Counted from the stretch's first letter, positions 34,235 to 45,627 are shown. The stretch: 64,000 nucleotides of DNA from Nitrospirillum viridazoti CBAmc (GCF_000730165.1 NZ_CP022111.1:744001-808000), one strand, 5' to 3'. Notes: generated by a model not told the origin, from the letters alone. Program-made: numbers and translations.

Positions 34235-35521
34235 ATGGCCGATCTTCGCGGCACCATCGCCGGCATCAAATCGCCCAACCCGTTCTGGCTGGCCTCCGCC
34301 CCGCCCACGGACAAGGAATACAACATCGTCCGGGCCTTCAAGGCCGGTTGGGGCGGTGTGGTGTGGAAGACCCTGGGCGAGGACCCGCCCGTGGTCAACG
34401 TCAGCAGCCGCTACGGCGCCCTGCTGGACAGCAACCGCACCATGATCGGCTTCAACAACATCGAGCTGATCACCGACCGCCCGCTGGAGGTCAACCTGCG
34501 GGAGATCGCGGCGGTCAAGAAGGCCTGGCCCGACCGCGCCGTCGTCGTCTCCCTCATGGCGGTGATGACGGAGGAGGCATGGGCCGGCTTGGCTCGGCGG
34601 GTCGAGCCCACCGGGGCGGACGGGCTGGAGCTGAACTTCGGCTGTCCCCACGGCATGTGTGAGCGCGGCATGGGCTCCGCCATCGGCCAGGTGCCGGAAA
34701 TGGTGGAGCAGGTGACCCGCTGGGTGAAGAACGCCACCCGCCTGCCGGTGATCGTGAAGCTGACGCCCAATATCACCAACGTGCTGTGGTCGGCGGAAGC
34801 GGCCAAGCGCGGCGGGGCCGACGCCGTGTCGCTGATCAACACCATCAACTCCATCGCCTCCGTCGACCTGGACGCCATGGCGCCCACCCCCACCGTGGGC
34901 GGCAAGGGCACGCACGGCGGCTATTGCGGCCCGGCGGTGAAGCCCATCGCGCTGAACATGGTGGCGGAGATCGCGCGCAATCCGGACACGCGGGGCCTGC
35001 CCATCTCCGGCATCGGCGGCATCGGCACCTGGCGCGACGCGGCGGAGTTCCTGGCCTTGGGCTGCGGTTCCGTCCAGGTCTGCACCGCCGCCATGACCTA
35101 TGGCTTCCGTATTGTCGAGGACATGATCGACGGCCTGTCGGCCTGGATGGATGAGAAGGGCTATCGCACCCTGGCCGATTTCCAGGGCCGCGCCGTGCCC
35201 AACGTCGTCAACTGGAACGACCTGAACATGAACTTCGTCACCAAGGCGAGGATCGACAAGGACCTGTGTATCGACTGCGGCCGCTGCCATATCGCCTGCG
35301 AGGATACCTCGCACCAGGCCATCCGCATCCTGCCCGGCGACGGGAAACGCCTGTTCGAGGTGGTGGATGAGGAATGCGTGGGCTGCAACCTGTGCGCCCA
35401 TGTCTGCCCGGTGCCGGATTGCATCACCATGCATGAGCAGGAGACGGGCCGTCCCTACCTGACCTGGCCGGAGCATCCGCAGAACCCTGCCCGCGTCCAG
35501 CCGCCGAAAGCCGCCGAATAA
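34235..35521 (+). CDS. preA: NAD-dependent dihydropyrimidine dehydrogenase subunit PreA
   Basis: 428 residues: an FMN-binding TIM barrel similar to dihydroorotate dehydrogenase, with FGCPHGMCERGMG (catalytic-loop region, Cys137 and Cys142) and INTINSIASVD, followed by a C-terminal two-[4Fe-4S] ferredoxin domain with CIDCGRCHIAC and CVGCNLCAHVCPVPDC. Reduces uracil or thymine to the dihydropyrimidine with electrons from PreT. Starts 18 nt after preT; the next gene starts 15 nt later. Soluble, cytoplasmic. Confidence 0.95.
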   Translation: MADLRGTIAGIKSPNPFWLASAPPTDKEYNIVRAFKAGWGGVVWKTLGEDPPVVNVSSRYGALLDSNRTMIGFNNIELITDRPLEVNLREIAAVKKAWPDRAVVVSLMAVMTEEAWAGLARRVEPTGADGLELNFGCPHGMCERGMGSAIGQVPEMVEQVTRWVKNATRLPVIVKLTPNITNVLWSAEAAKRGGADAVSLINTINSIASVDLDAMAPTPTVGGKGTHGGYCGPAVKPIALNMVAEIARNPDTRGLPISGIGGIGTWRDAAEFLALGCGSVQVCTAAMTYGFRIVEDMIDGLSAWMDEKGYRTLADFQGRAVPNVVNWNDLNMNFVTKARIDKDLCIDCGRCHIACEDTSHQAIRILPGDGKRLFEVVDEECVGCNLCAHVCPVPDCITMHEQETGRPYLTWPEHPQNPARVQPPKAAE

Positions 35522-35536
35522 GGGAGCGCATGAGTC

Positions 35537-36793
35537 ATGAGCACTGAGGCCAAGTTCGGCACGAACGTCGCCATCAACGGCAGCCGGCTGTGGGACAGCC
35601 TGATGGAAATGGCCAAGATCGGCGCCACGCCCAAGGGCGGCGTCTGCCGCCTTGCCCTGACGGACCTGGACAAGCAGAGCCGCGACCTGTTCGTGACGTG
35701 GTGCCGGGACGCCGGCTGCACCATCACGGTGGATGCCATCGGCAACATCTTTGCCCGCCGCCCCGGCCGCAACAACGCGCTGCCGCCCATCCTGATGGGC
35801 AGCCACCTGGACAGCCAGCCCACGGGCGGCAAGTTCGACGGCGTCTATGGCGTCCTGGCCGGGCTGGAGGTGGTGCGCACCTTGAACGACCTGAACTACC
35901 AGACCGAGGCGCCCATCGAGGTCGTGGCCTGGACCAATGAGGAAGGGTCCCGTTTCGCGCCGGCCATGGTGGCATCGGGCGTTTTCGCCGGCACCTTCGA
36001 CCTGGAGTACGGCCTGTCGCGCAAGGACCTGGACGGCAAGACCATGGGGGAGGAGCTGGCGCGCATCGGCTACGCCGGCGACGCTCCCATTCGCGGCCGC
36101 GACCTGGGCGCCTACTTCGAGGCGCATATCGAGCAGGGGCCCATCCTGGAGGCGGAGGACAAGATCATTGGCGTGGTCACCGACTGCCAGGGCCAGCGCT
36201 GGTATGAGGTCACCTTCACCGGGCAGGAGGCCCACGCCGGCCCTACGCCCATGAGCCGCCGGCGCGATGCCCTGCTGGGCGCCGCGCGCGTGGTGGACGC
36301 GGTCAACCGCATTGGCCTGGAACACGCCCCCTTGGCCTGCGCCACCGTGGGCCTGATGCAGATTCACCCCAATTCCCGCAACGTCATCCCCGGCCGGGTG
36401 TTCTTCACCGTCGACTTCCGCCACCCGGACGATGCCGTGCTGGCGGAGATGGACGCCAAGCTGCGTAACGCCGTTACACGAGTCGCCCAGGAAATCGGCC
36501 TGGAAACTGAATTCGAGCAGATTTGGTACTATGCCCCGGTGAAGTTCGATGCGGGTTGCGTCGATGCCGTGCGCGGCGCCGTGGCGGAATTGGGCTACAG
36601 CAACCGTGACATGGTGTCCGGGGCGGGGCACGACGCCTGCTACCTGGCCCGTGTGACCCCGACATCGATGATCTTCATTCCTTGTGTGGACGGCATCAGC
36701 CATAACGAGATTGAACACGCGCATCCGGAATGGTGTGAGGCTGGATGCAATGTTCTGTTGCGGGCCGTGGTGGCAAAGGCCGACGCCACCTGA
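35537..36793 (+). CDS. Zn-dependent amidohydrolase, N-carbamoyl-beta-alanine amidase (beta-ureidopropionase) type
   Basis: 418 residues of the M20 peptidase/hydantoinase-carbamoylase family. Metal ligands lie in MGSHLDSQPTGGKFDG, WTNEEGSRF and AHIEQGP; VRH-type His in GQEAHAG and SNRDMVSGAGHDA complete the site. In this cluster it should hydrolyse N-carbamoyl-beta-alanine to beta-alanine, CO2 and ammonia, the third step of the reductive pyrimidine route. It starts 15 nt after preA. The same family contains allantoate and L-carbamoylase enzymes, so the name rests on context. Confidence 0.9.
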   Translation: MSTEAKFGTNVAINGSRLWDSLMEMAKIGATPKGGVCRLALTDLDKQSRDLFVTWCRDAGCTITVDAIGNIFARRPGRNNALPPILMGSHLDSQPTGGKFDGVYGVLAGLEVVRTLNDLNYQTEAPIEVVAWTNEEGSRFAPAMVASGVFAGTFDLEYGLSRKDLDGKTMGEELARIGYAGDAPIRGRDLGAYFEAHIEQGPILEAEDKIIGVVTDCQGQRWYEVTFTGQEAHAGPTPMSRRRDALLGAARVVDAVNRIGLEHAPLACATVGLMQIHPNSRNVIPGRVFFTVDFRHPDDAVLAEMDAKLRNAVTRVAQEIGLETEFEQIWYYAPVKFDAGCVDAVRGAVAELGYSNRDMVSGAGHDACYLARVTPTSMIFIPCVDGISHNEIEHAHPEWCEAGCNVLLRAVVAKADAT

Positions 36794-36833
36794 CCCGCGT
36801 TCCAGGCAATGGGTCGAGGGGTTGGGAGTACAG

Positions 36834-39030
<2,197 letters not shown>

Positions 39031-39039
39031 GCGCCTTTA

Positions 39040-39062
39040 ATTTTCTCAAAAAATAAGAAAAT
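39040..39062 (+). repeat. AT-rich hairpin between hydA and the NCS1 gene
   Basis: ATTTTCT (39040-39046) pairs with AGAAAAT (39056-39062) around a 9-nt A-rich loop. May modulate read-through; no T-run follows. Confidence 0.35.
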
Positions 39063-39122
39063 GAGAACGGGATTGGGATTGCCGCAGGTATAAGCAACCA
39101 TAAGGTTGGACTGGGGGCACAT

Positions 39123-40586
39123 ATGGGCACGGGGCACGGGGTCGATACGACCTCCGAAATCTGGAACGCGGATCTGGCGCCGGTGGATGCGGGGCACCGC
39201 ACCTGGCGATGGATACACTTCGCGGCGCTGTGGGTGGGCATGGTCATGTGCATCCCCTCCTACATGCTGGCGTCGGGCCTGATCGAACAGGGCATGTCGG
39301 CGTGGCAGGCCGTCGGCACGGTGCTGCTGGGCAACCTGATCGTGCTGGTGCCCATGCTGCTGGTGGGCCATTCCGGCGCCAAGTACGGCGTGCCCTTCGC
39401 CGTCATCGCCCGCTCCGCCTTCGGGGTGCGGGGCAACAAGCTGCCGGCCCTGCTGCGCGCGCTGATCGCCTGCGGCTGGTTCGGCATCCAGTGCTGGGTG
39501 GGCGGCAGCGCCATCTATGCCATTGGCAACATCCTGACGGCGGGCGCGCTGGACGGGGCCAAGCTGGGCTGGGTCGGTATCAACGCCGGCCAGCTGGTGT
39601 GCTTCTTCCTGTTCTGGGCCCTGCACCTCTATTTCATCGCCAAGGGGCCCGAATCCATCCGCTGGGTGGAGACGGTGACGGCGCCCTTGAAGATCCTCAT
39701 CATCCTGGCGCTGCTGTGGTGGGCCTATGACAAGGCCGGCGGCTTCGGCAGCCTGCTGTCGGCCCCGTCGCAGTTCGGCCCCGGCGGCGCCAAGGAGGGC
39801 GGGTTCTGGGCGGCCTTCCTGCCCGGTTTGACGGCCATGGTGGGGTACTGGTCCACCCTGGCCATCAATATTCCCGACTTCACCCGCTTCGCCCGCAGCC
39901 AGAAGGACCAGTACCAGGGCCAGGCGCTGGGGCTGCCGCTGCCCATGGCGGGCCTGGCCTTCATCAGCGTGGCCGTGACGTCGGCGACCATCACCGTCTA
40001 TGGCAAGGCCATCTGGGATCCGGTGGACCTGGCCGGTCGGATGGAGGGTATCGCTGTCGCCATCGGCCTCGCCATCATCGTCATCGACACGCTGTGCGTG
40101 AACCTGGCGGCCAACACCGTGGGGCCGGCCTACGACTTCGCCGCCATCTTCCCCCGGGCGGTGAACTTCAGCCGCGGCGGCTACATCACCGCCGCCATCG
40201 GCGTCATCATGATGCCGTGGAAGCTGATCGAGAGCACCGAGGGTTACATCTTCACCTGGCTGCTGGGCTATGGCGCCCTGCTGGGGCCGCTGCTGGGCAT
40301 CATGCTGGCCGACTATTGGCTGGTGCGCCGGGCGCGCCTGAGCCTTGAGGGCCTGTTCGACCTTGACGGACCCTACGCCTACAGCGGCGGCTGGAACCTG
40401 ACGGCCCTGGCGGCCTTCGTCCTTGCCGTGCTGCCCAATATCCCGGGCTTCCTGCACGCCGCCTTCCCGGCGGCCTTCGCCGGCGTGCCGGCCTTCTTCC
40501 AGGCCATCTACAGCTACGCCTGGTTCACTGGCCTGTTCATTTCCACCATCCTGTACGCCGCGCTCATGCGCCGGCCGGCGGCATGA
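39123..40586 (+). CDS. NCS1-family cytosine/uracil/allantoin-type permease
   Basis: 487 residues with about 12 hydrophobic helices. ADLAPVDAGHRTWRWIHFAALWVGM in the N-terminal part, SWFGIQCW-type helix 3 (GWFGIQCWVGG), and NIPDFTRFAR are NCS1 marks. Inner-membrane uptake of a pyrimidine or its ring product; it ends the degradation cluster. RBS GGGGG ahead of the ATG. Uracil or dihydrouracil is the likeliest substrate given the neighbours, though hydantoin cannot be excluded. Confidence 0.93.
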   Translation: MGTGHGVDTTSEIWNADLAPVDAGHRTWRWIHFAALWVGMVMCIPSYMLASGLIEQGMSAWQAVGTVLLGNLIVLVPMLLVGHSGAKYGVPFAVIARSAFGVRGNKLPALLRALIACGWFGIQCWVGGSAIYAIGNILTAGALDGAKLGWVGINAGQLVCFFLFWALHLYFIAKGPESIRWVETVTAPLKILIILALLWWAYDKAGGFGSLLSAPSQFGPGGAKEGGFWAAFLPGLTAMVGYWSTLAINIPDFTRFARSQKDQYQGQALGLPLPMAGLAFISVAVTSATITVYGKAIWDPVDLAGRMEGIAVAIGLAIIVIDTLCVNLAANTVGPAYDFAAIFPRAVNFSRGGYITAAIGVIMMPWKLIESTEGYIFTWLLGYGALLGPLLGIMLADYWLVRRARLSLEGLFDLDGPYAYSGGWNLTALAAFVLAVLPNIPGFLHAAFPAAFAGVPAFFQAIYSYAWFTGLFISTILYAALMRRPAA

Positions 40587-40610
40587 TGACTTGTGACGAA
40601 GTGGAGGCCA

Positions 40611-40635
40611 GGCCCAGGAAACCGCAGCCTGGGCC
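40611..40635. terminator. Hairpin after the NCS1 gene
   Basis: GGCCCAGG (40611-40618) with CCTGGGCC (40628-40635), 9-nt loop, perfect 8-bp stem; no clear T-run, so termination may need a factor. Confidence 0.4.
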
Positions 40636-40693
40636 AAGACGGCGCCTCCGCCGCCTGCCATAGTCCCAGGCATCGAGGCATGGGAGGATGACG

Positions 40694-41044
40694 ATGGCGG
40701 TGGCACCCCTGAAGCCGCAGGCGGAGGTGGCGAATTTCCTGAACCTGGACATCCGGGTGGGTCGGGTGGCGGAGGTCCAGCCTTTCCCCAAGGCGCGCAA
40801 CCCGTCCTACAAGGTGGCGGTGGATCTGGGCGAACTGGGCGTCAAATGGTCCAGCGCCCAGATCACGCACTATGCGCCCGACGACCTGGTGGGCGCGCAG
40901 GTGGTCTGCGTCTGCAACTTCCCGCCGCGCAACATCGCCGGCTTCCTGTCTGAGGTTCTGATCCTGGGCGCCCGCAACGCCGAGGGCAACGTCATCGTGC
41001 TGACGCCCTGGTCGGCCGTGCCGCCGGGGGAAACGGTCTACTGA
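40694..41044 (+). CDS. csaA: CsaA-like tRNA-binding domain protein
   Basis: 116 residues, single EMAP/tRNA-binding OB fold: NFLNLDIRVGRVAEVQPFPKARNPSYKVAVDLGE and IGxxxS-type segment with WSSAQITHYAPDDLVGAQVVCVCNFPPRNIAGFLSEVLILGA. CsaA proteins bind tRNA-like elements and have chaperone-like activity in Bacillus. ATG 40694 lies 6 nt after GGGAGG; ATG 40688 abuts the same ribosome site. Convergent with the OGT gene, 4 nt apart. Confidence 0.9.
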   Translation: MAVAPLKPQAEVANFLNLDIRVGRVAEVQPFPKARNPSYKVAVDLGELGVKWSSAQITHYAPDDLVGAQVVCVCNFPPRNIAGFLSEVLILGARNAEGNVIVLTPWSAVPPGETVY

Positions 41045-41048
41045 AGAC

Positions 41049-43469
41049 TCAGGCTGACCGCAGCAGCCGGATGAAGTCGTCGGCGAAGGCCTCGGCGTCA
41101 CACAGGGGGGAGGCGGCCATGGCGGGGCGCAGCCGCTGGCGCAGGTCCGCGACCTCTTCCAGGTTGGTGGCCAGCCGGGCGGCGATGTTCACATACTGCT
41201 CAACGGTGGTCGCCATCAGCGAGGTCAGGCCCAACACGCTGAGAAAGCAGGTGGAGTGGCGGGCCGAGAATGTCTGCCCCGTCAATGTCACCACGGGCAG
41301 GCCCATCCATAGGGATTCCAAGGTGGTGGTGCTGCCGGCGAAGGGGAACGGGTCCAGCGCGATGTCGACCCGCTGCATGCAGGCGACGTGCTCCGCCTGT
41401 GGTGTGGCACCCAGAAAGTCGAGGCGCGCGGCATCTATGCCGCCGGCCCGGAATTGCTCCAGGATGCGGGCCTGAACCGGCGCCTCATCCAGGCCGCGCG
41501 ACTTCAGCAGCAGGTGGGAGCCCGGCACGCGGTTCAGGATTTGCGCCCAGCAGGCGATGACCTCGGCATTCAGCTTGGCCGCGATGTTGAAGCATCCGAA
41601 GGTGACGTGGCCGTTGTGCTCCGCCGGTGGCGGCGTCATGGCGGGGGCCGCGGCCGGCGGGTCGTAGCACAGGAAGCTGTGCGGCATGCGCGCGACCCGC
41701 TCGGTATAGAATTCTTCGGCTTCGGGCGGGATGTGATGGGGGTCGGCGATGATCAGGTCCATCTGCGCCAGCCCGGTGGTCGCCATATAGCCGGCCCAGG
41801 TGGCTTGGCGCGGGGCGGGCCGCAAGGCGAACACGTCCAGCCGGTTGCCGGCGATGTGGCCGGCGAGATCGATCAGGACATTGATGCTGTCCTCGCGCAC
41901 GTGCCGCGCCACCGTCGGGGCGTCCAGCCCCTGGATGGGCCGCCAGGCGCATACGGCTTGCACCCGGCGGGTGATGTCGTCCTCCACCCGCTGGTTGGCG
42001 TAGGCGATCAGCGTCACCCCTCGCCTGGCAAGCGCCTCCAGCGCCCGGACGATGAAATAGCCCACGGGGTGGTTGCGGAAGTCGCCTGAAACCAGGCCGA
42101 TGCGCAGGGCCCCGCGGTCCCCGGCCGGCGGGGCGGGTGGAACGGGTTGGGCATGCCGTTGCGCCCAGGCGATATGCTCCGCCCGCACCTGGGCCAGGGT
42201 CACTGCCGGGTGGAAAAGGCGGGTATAGACCAAGTTGGAATGGATGTCGGCCCGCCCCGGCGCCATGTCCACCGCATGCGCCAACGCCGCCAGCGCCGCA
42301 TCGATCTCCCCCACGTCGCGCAGGGCATTGCCCAGCGTCAATAGGATGTCGGGGTCATCGGGCGCCATCTCGTGCGCGCGCCGGACATGGGTCAGGGCGG
42401 CGGCGGGCCGGCCCATGGCCAGCAGCAGGTCGCCAAAGGCGGCCTGCGCCAGGGCGGAGTCCGGCAGATCGCGGGCGCACCATTCCAGCAGGGCGAGCGC
42501 CTCCTGGCCACGGTCAAGGCGGCGCATCAGCAGGCCCAGCCCCAGCATGGCCTGGCCGGCGCCCGGCTCCAGCGCCATGGCCCGCTGGAAAAGCTGTTCC
42601 GCCAGGGCATCGTCGCCCAGGCCCATGAAGGCATCGGCCAGGGTGGTCAAGGCTTGCGGTGGGGCGTCGCCCCGATCCAGCCAATCGCTCAGCACCCGAT
42701 GGGCCTCGGGCTTGCGACCCTGGGCGGCCAGGACATTGGCCAGCATGAGGGTCGCGTCCAGGGCCGCCGGGGCGGCGGCGGCCGTCTGCCGGGCCATGGC
42801 TTCGGCCGAGTCCATGTCGCCAGCCGCCAGCCGGTGTGCCGTCAGCTTCACCCTGAGACGGACATCGCCCGGGCAGCGGGCCACCGCCTCCTCCAACCCT
42901 TGCCCCAGGTGGGGGGATTGGGACTGCTCCAGGGCCGCGATCAGGCCGGACCAGCATCCGGCATGGGTGGGGGCCAGGGCGATGCCGGCGCGGAAGCTGT
43001 CCGCCGCCTCGACCGGCTGGCCGGTGCCGAGCAGGGCCAGGCCCAGATTCCGGTGCGCCTCGACATTGCCGGGGCTGGCCTTGGCGCCCCGTCGTAGGGG
43101 CGGCACCGCGTCCTGGTGTTGGCCCAGCCGCAGCAGGGCGGCCCCCAGGTTGATCTGGGCGTCGGCCAGGTTGGGATTCAATTGCAGGGCCTGTCGGCAG
43201 GCCGCCGCCGCGCCCTGTGCATCCCCGGCCTCCAGCAGCACCACGGCCAAATTGGAATGAAACTCCGGCACCCGCTTGTTAAGGGCGATGGCCTGGCGGA
43301 TCAGGGTGATGCCTTCCGTCACGCGGCCCGTCTGGGCGCACAGCACCCCCAGCAGGTTGCGGGCCAGCCCCTTGTCGCCGGTATCGATCGCGCGGCGGTA
43401 CTGCTGTTCGGCTTCGGCAAGGCGTCCGGCCTGATGGAACTGAATCGCCGCGTCCAGGTGCTTCGACAT
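41049..43469 (-). CDS. TPR protein with SPINDLY/OGT-type glycosyltransferase domain
   Basis: 806 residues. Residues 1 to about 390 are tandem 34-residue TPR units (HLDAAIQFHQAGRLAEAEQQYRRAI at the N-terminus). The rest is a GT41-like catalytic domain with RIGLVSGDFRNHPVGYF, LIDLAGHIAGNRLDVFALRPAPRQATWAGYMATTGL and SLWMGLPVVTLTGQTFSARHSTCFLSVLGL. Eukaryotic relatives add GlcNAc or fucose to Ser/Thr of cytoplasmic proteins; bacterial copies may modify surface or regulatory proteins. No membrane or signal segment. Convergent with csaA. Target and donor unknown. Confidence 0.92.
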   Translation of the reverse strand: MSKHLDAAIQFHQAGRLAEAEQQYRRAIDTGDKGLARNLLGVLCAQTGRVTEGITLIRQAIALNKRVPEFHSNLAVVLLEAGDAQGAAAACRQALQLNPNLADAQINLGAALLRLGQHQDAVPPLRRGAKASPGNVEAHRNLGLALLGTGQPVEAADSFRAGIALAPTHAGCWSGLIAALEQSQSPHLGQGLEEAVARCPGDVRLRVKLTAHRLAAGDMDSAEAMARQTAAAAPAALDATLMLANVLAAQGRKPEAHRVLSDWLDRGDAPPQALTTLADAFMGLGDDALAEQLFQRAMALEPGAGQAMLGLGLLMRRLDRGQEALALLEWCARDLPDSALAQAAFGDLLLAMGRPAAALTHVRRAHEMAPDDPDILLTLGNALRDVGEIDAALAALAHAVDMAPGRADIHSNLVYTRLFHPAVTLAQVRAEHIAWAQRHAQPVPPAPPAGDRGALRIGLVSGDFRNHPVGYFIVRALEALARRGVTLIAYANQRVEDDITRRVQAVCAWRPIQGLDAPTVARHVREDSINVLIDLAGHIAGNRLDVFALRPAPRQATWAGYMATTGLAQMDLIIADPHHIPPEAEEFYTERVARMPHSFLCYDPPAAAPAMTPPPAEHNGHVTFGCFNIAAKLNAEVIACWAQILNRVPGSHLLLKSRGLDEAPVQARILEQFRAGGIDAARLDFLGATPQAEHVACMQRVDIALDPFPFAGSTTTLESLWMGLPVVTLTGQTFSARHSTCFLSVLGLTSLMATTVEQYVNIAARLATNLEEVADLRQRLRPAMAASPLCDAEAFADDFIRLLRSA

Positions 43470-43542
43470 CTTGGGGCCTTAAGTCATTTGTTTACACATA
43501 TGTCGAAGGCGCGCGTGGACACAATGGGCCTGCGTGTCCCGG

Positions 43543-43575
43543 CCCGGGTGCTTACACCCGGGGGGATTGTCCCCC
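43543..43575. other. Two consecutive perfect hairpins upstream of the OGT gene
   Basis: CCCGGGTG (43543-43550), loop CTTA, CACCCGGG (43555-43562), then GGGGGA (43561-43566), loop TTG, TCCCCC (43570-43575). The hairpins share two bases, so they may be alternative structures in a leader or a terminator pair. Confidence 0.4.
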
Positions 43576-43641
43576 TATACCCAGATATGATGGTGGCACC
43601 ACGTCAGCCGGCCTTGGCATCGGCACGCTGCTTTTCTCGCA

Positions 43642-43773
43642 GAGGGCGCCCAGGCTCAGGAACAGGGCCTGATTCGGATTTCGCGGGCGCTGTGCGGCTC
43701 AAAACGCATCGGCGCCTCCCGCGACTTCGTGATGCACGAACTGCGGAAGACGCCGACGGGTAAGGCGGCCTGA
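43642..43773 (+). pseudogene. Remnant of an AMP-binding (acyl-CoA synthetase) C-terminus
   Basis: An open frame without a start ends at TGA 43771-43773. Its tail GLIRISRALCGSKRIG, RDFVMHELRKTPTGKAA looks like the last about 40 residues of acyl-CoA synthetases (consensus ...LAGYKxPRxFVFVDxLPRTPTGKxxRR), keeping the catalytic-Lys motif PTGK. Nothing upstream resembles the rest of the enzyme, so only the 3' end survives. Short, and the family call rests on about 30 residues. Confidence 0.4.
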
Positions 43774-43790
43774 TGGCCCAAGGAGAAAGG

Positions 43791-44018
43791 CTAGACCTTG
43801 CCCAGCAGCAGGGCCAGGACCAGGATGATGTCGCCGACGATCATCAGGAACATGGAGAAGCCCCAGCCCAGGGCGAAGTGCGCCAGGAACATCAGCAGCA
43901 GCAGGACGACGGAGATGATGCCCGCCTTCACGAAGCGGGTGAACGAATGCCAGCCGTCGGCATGTTCCTTGACCACCGCGTCGCTGACCGCGACCGCACC
44001 GCTGTGAGCACCGGCCAT
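43791..44018 (-). CDS. aa3-type cytochrome c oxidase subunit IV
   Basis: 75 residues. HADGWHSFTRFVKAGIISVVLLLLMFLAHFALGWG contains a single membrane helix and matches the alphaproteobacterial CoxIV subunit (COX4_pro_2). A second hydrophobic stretch forms the C-terminus. ATG 44018 has a strong site GGAGGG seven nt ahead; an upstream in-frame start would add 18 polar residues. Other oxidase subunits are not in the window. Confidence 0.82.
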   Translation of the reverse strand: MAGAHSGAVAVSDAVVKEHADGWHSFTRFVKAGIISVVLLLLMFLAHFALGWGFSMFLMIVGDIILVLALLLGKV

Positions 44019-44119
44019 ATCTTTCCCTCCCTTATCCCGAGACGAAACCCGTTTCCCAAGGTTTATGCGCAAACGCGGGCCCCTGGCAAGGGGCCGCGTT
44101 GTTCGCCGAACGGTTCAGG

Positions 44120-45613
44120 TCACGCCTTGGTTGTGGCCCACAGCCAGTCGCGGATGGCGCCAGCGTCCCGGGCGGTGGCGGCGATGTAGCCGTCGGGCCG
44201 CACCAGCACCCAGGTGCCGGGGGTGAGATCATAGGCCTGGGCGACGTGCCCGGCGTCGTCCGCCAGGTCGGCCGGTTGTCCGCTGCCTTGCGGCGCCACG
44301 GTAAGCGCCCTGACCTCCTCCGGCCAGCCGCCGCCCGCCCCATCCTCGTCCACGCCATAGCCCAGCAGTGTGAAGTGCGGCCCCTGGTAGACCTCGAACA
44401 GCCGGGTGGGGGTGCCCGCAGCCGTCCGGCAGGGGGCATCCGGGGCCCGGTCGCCGGCCACCACCCGCCCGTGGACAGCCCCGCTTTCGGTGGCCAGCGG
44501 GCCGTCGCGATAGCTCAGGTCCAGTTCGCGCGTCTCGCGGCCCCGGCGCATCCCCTCCGCCGTGCCCATCTGGCCCAGTAGCCGGCCGCTGAGGCCCAGC
44601 ACGTGGGCGGCGATGGGCCGGCGCTCCGCTTCATAGCTGTCCAACAGGCCGTCAGACGCCCCCCGTAGTACGGCGGCCAGCTTCCAACCCAGATTATAGG
44701 CGTCCTGCACGCTGGTGTTGAGGCCCTGGCCGCCCGTCGGCGGGTGCACATGGGCGGCGTCGCCGGCGATGAACACGCGGCCCATGCGGTAGCGGTCGGC
44801 CAGGCGCAGGTTGACGCGCAGGGTGGACAGCCAGGTGGGTTCCCCTACCGTCAGGTCGTCGCGGCCGGTGCGTTCCCGCACGATGGCGCTGATCAGGTCC
44901 CGGGTGGGTGTTACCTCATCCGGCACCTGGGCCACCACCTGGAACAGGTCGGTGCCGGCCAGCGGGCACAGCGCCAGCTGGGCGTCGGGGGCGTACCAGC
45001 GGTGCCAGGCGTCGAACGCCAACCCGGCGATGGGCATGTCGCCGATGATGGCGCGGAAGGGCAGCGTCTCACCCGGGAAGCCGATAGCCAGCGCATGGCG
45101 GACGAAGCTGCGGCCACCATCGGTGCCCACCAGGTAGCGGGCGCGCAAGCTGACCTCCCCCTCAGTGGTGCGCAGTCGGGCGGTGACGCCCTCGGCATCC
45201 TGGTCGAAGCTCGTCAGCTCCTTGGCGAAGGCGGGGGCGTGACCGAAGCCCGCCAGGCGTCGGCGCAAGACCGCCTCCGTCTGGAATTGCGGTACCATCA
45301 GCGGGTTGCCGTAGGGCTCCGCCGGGGTGGGCGGCTGCACGTCGTGCAACTGGGTCCGCACAACCTGACCGCCTTCATAGGTCAGGACGGTGGGGTAGGG
45401 GCCGCCCACGGCCTGCAGGTCGGCCAGCACGCCCAGATCCTCGAACACCTCCAAACTGCGGGGCTGCAGGCCCTTACCCCGCGAGCCGGGGAAGGGCCCG
45501 GCGTTCTTCTCCACCAGGCGGAAACCCACGCCCCGGCGGGCCAGATCCAGCGCCAGAGTCAGGCCGGCAGCGCCAGCGCCGACGATCAGGATATCGGTAT
45601 CGAAACGAGCCAC
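44120..45613 (-). CDS. FAD-dependent aromatic monooxygenase (PheA/TfdB family)
   Basis: 497 residues. N-terminal GAGAAGLTLALDLARRG FAD/NAD(P) motif, DG motif with GTDGGRSFVRHALAI, and FIAGDAAHVHPPTGGQGLNTSVQDAYNLGWKLA carrying GDAAH. The C-terminal part (about 380-495) is a thioredoxin-like domain as in TfdB/rifampicin monooxygenase enzymes. Hydroxylates an aromatic or polyketide substrate using NAD(P)H and O2; substrate unknown. GTG 45613 follows GGAGAG; TTG 45625 is an alternative. Divergent from a MarR gene with three shared operators in between. Confidence 0.92.
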   Translation of the reverse strand: MARFDTDILIVGAGAAGLTLALDLARRGVGFRLVEKNAGPFPGSRGKGLQPRSLEVFEDLGVLADLQAVGGPYPTVLTYEGGQVVRTQLHDVQPPTPAEPYGNPLMVPQFQTEAVLRRRLAGFGHAPAFAKELTSFDQDAEGVTARLRTTEGEVSLRARYLVGTDGGRSFVRHALAIGFPGETLPFRAIIGDMPIAGLAFDAWHRWYAPDAQLALCPLAGTDLFQVVAQVPDEVTPTRDLISAIVRERTGRDDLTVGEPTWLSTLRVNLRLADRYRMGRVFIAGDAAHVHPPTGGQGLNTSVQDAYNLGWKLAAVLRGASDGLLDSYEAERRPIAAHVLGLSGRLLGQMGTAEGMRRGRETRELDLSYRDGPLATESGAVHGRVVAGDRAPDAPCRTAAGTPTRLFEVYQGPHFTLLGYGVDEDGAGGGWPEEVRALTVAPQGSGQPADLADDAGHVAQAYDLTPGTWVLVRPDGYIAATARDAGAIRDWLWATTKA

Positions 45614-45627
45614 GGGACTCTCCAATT

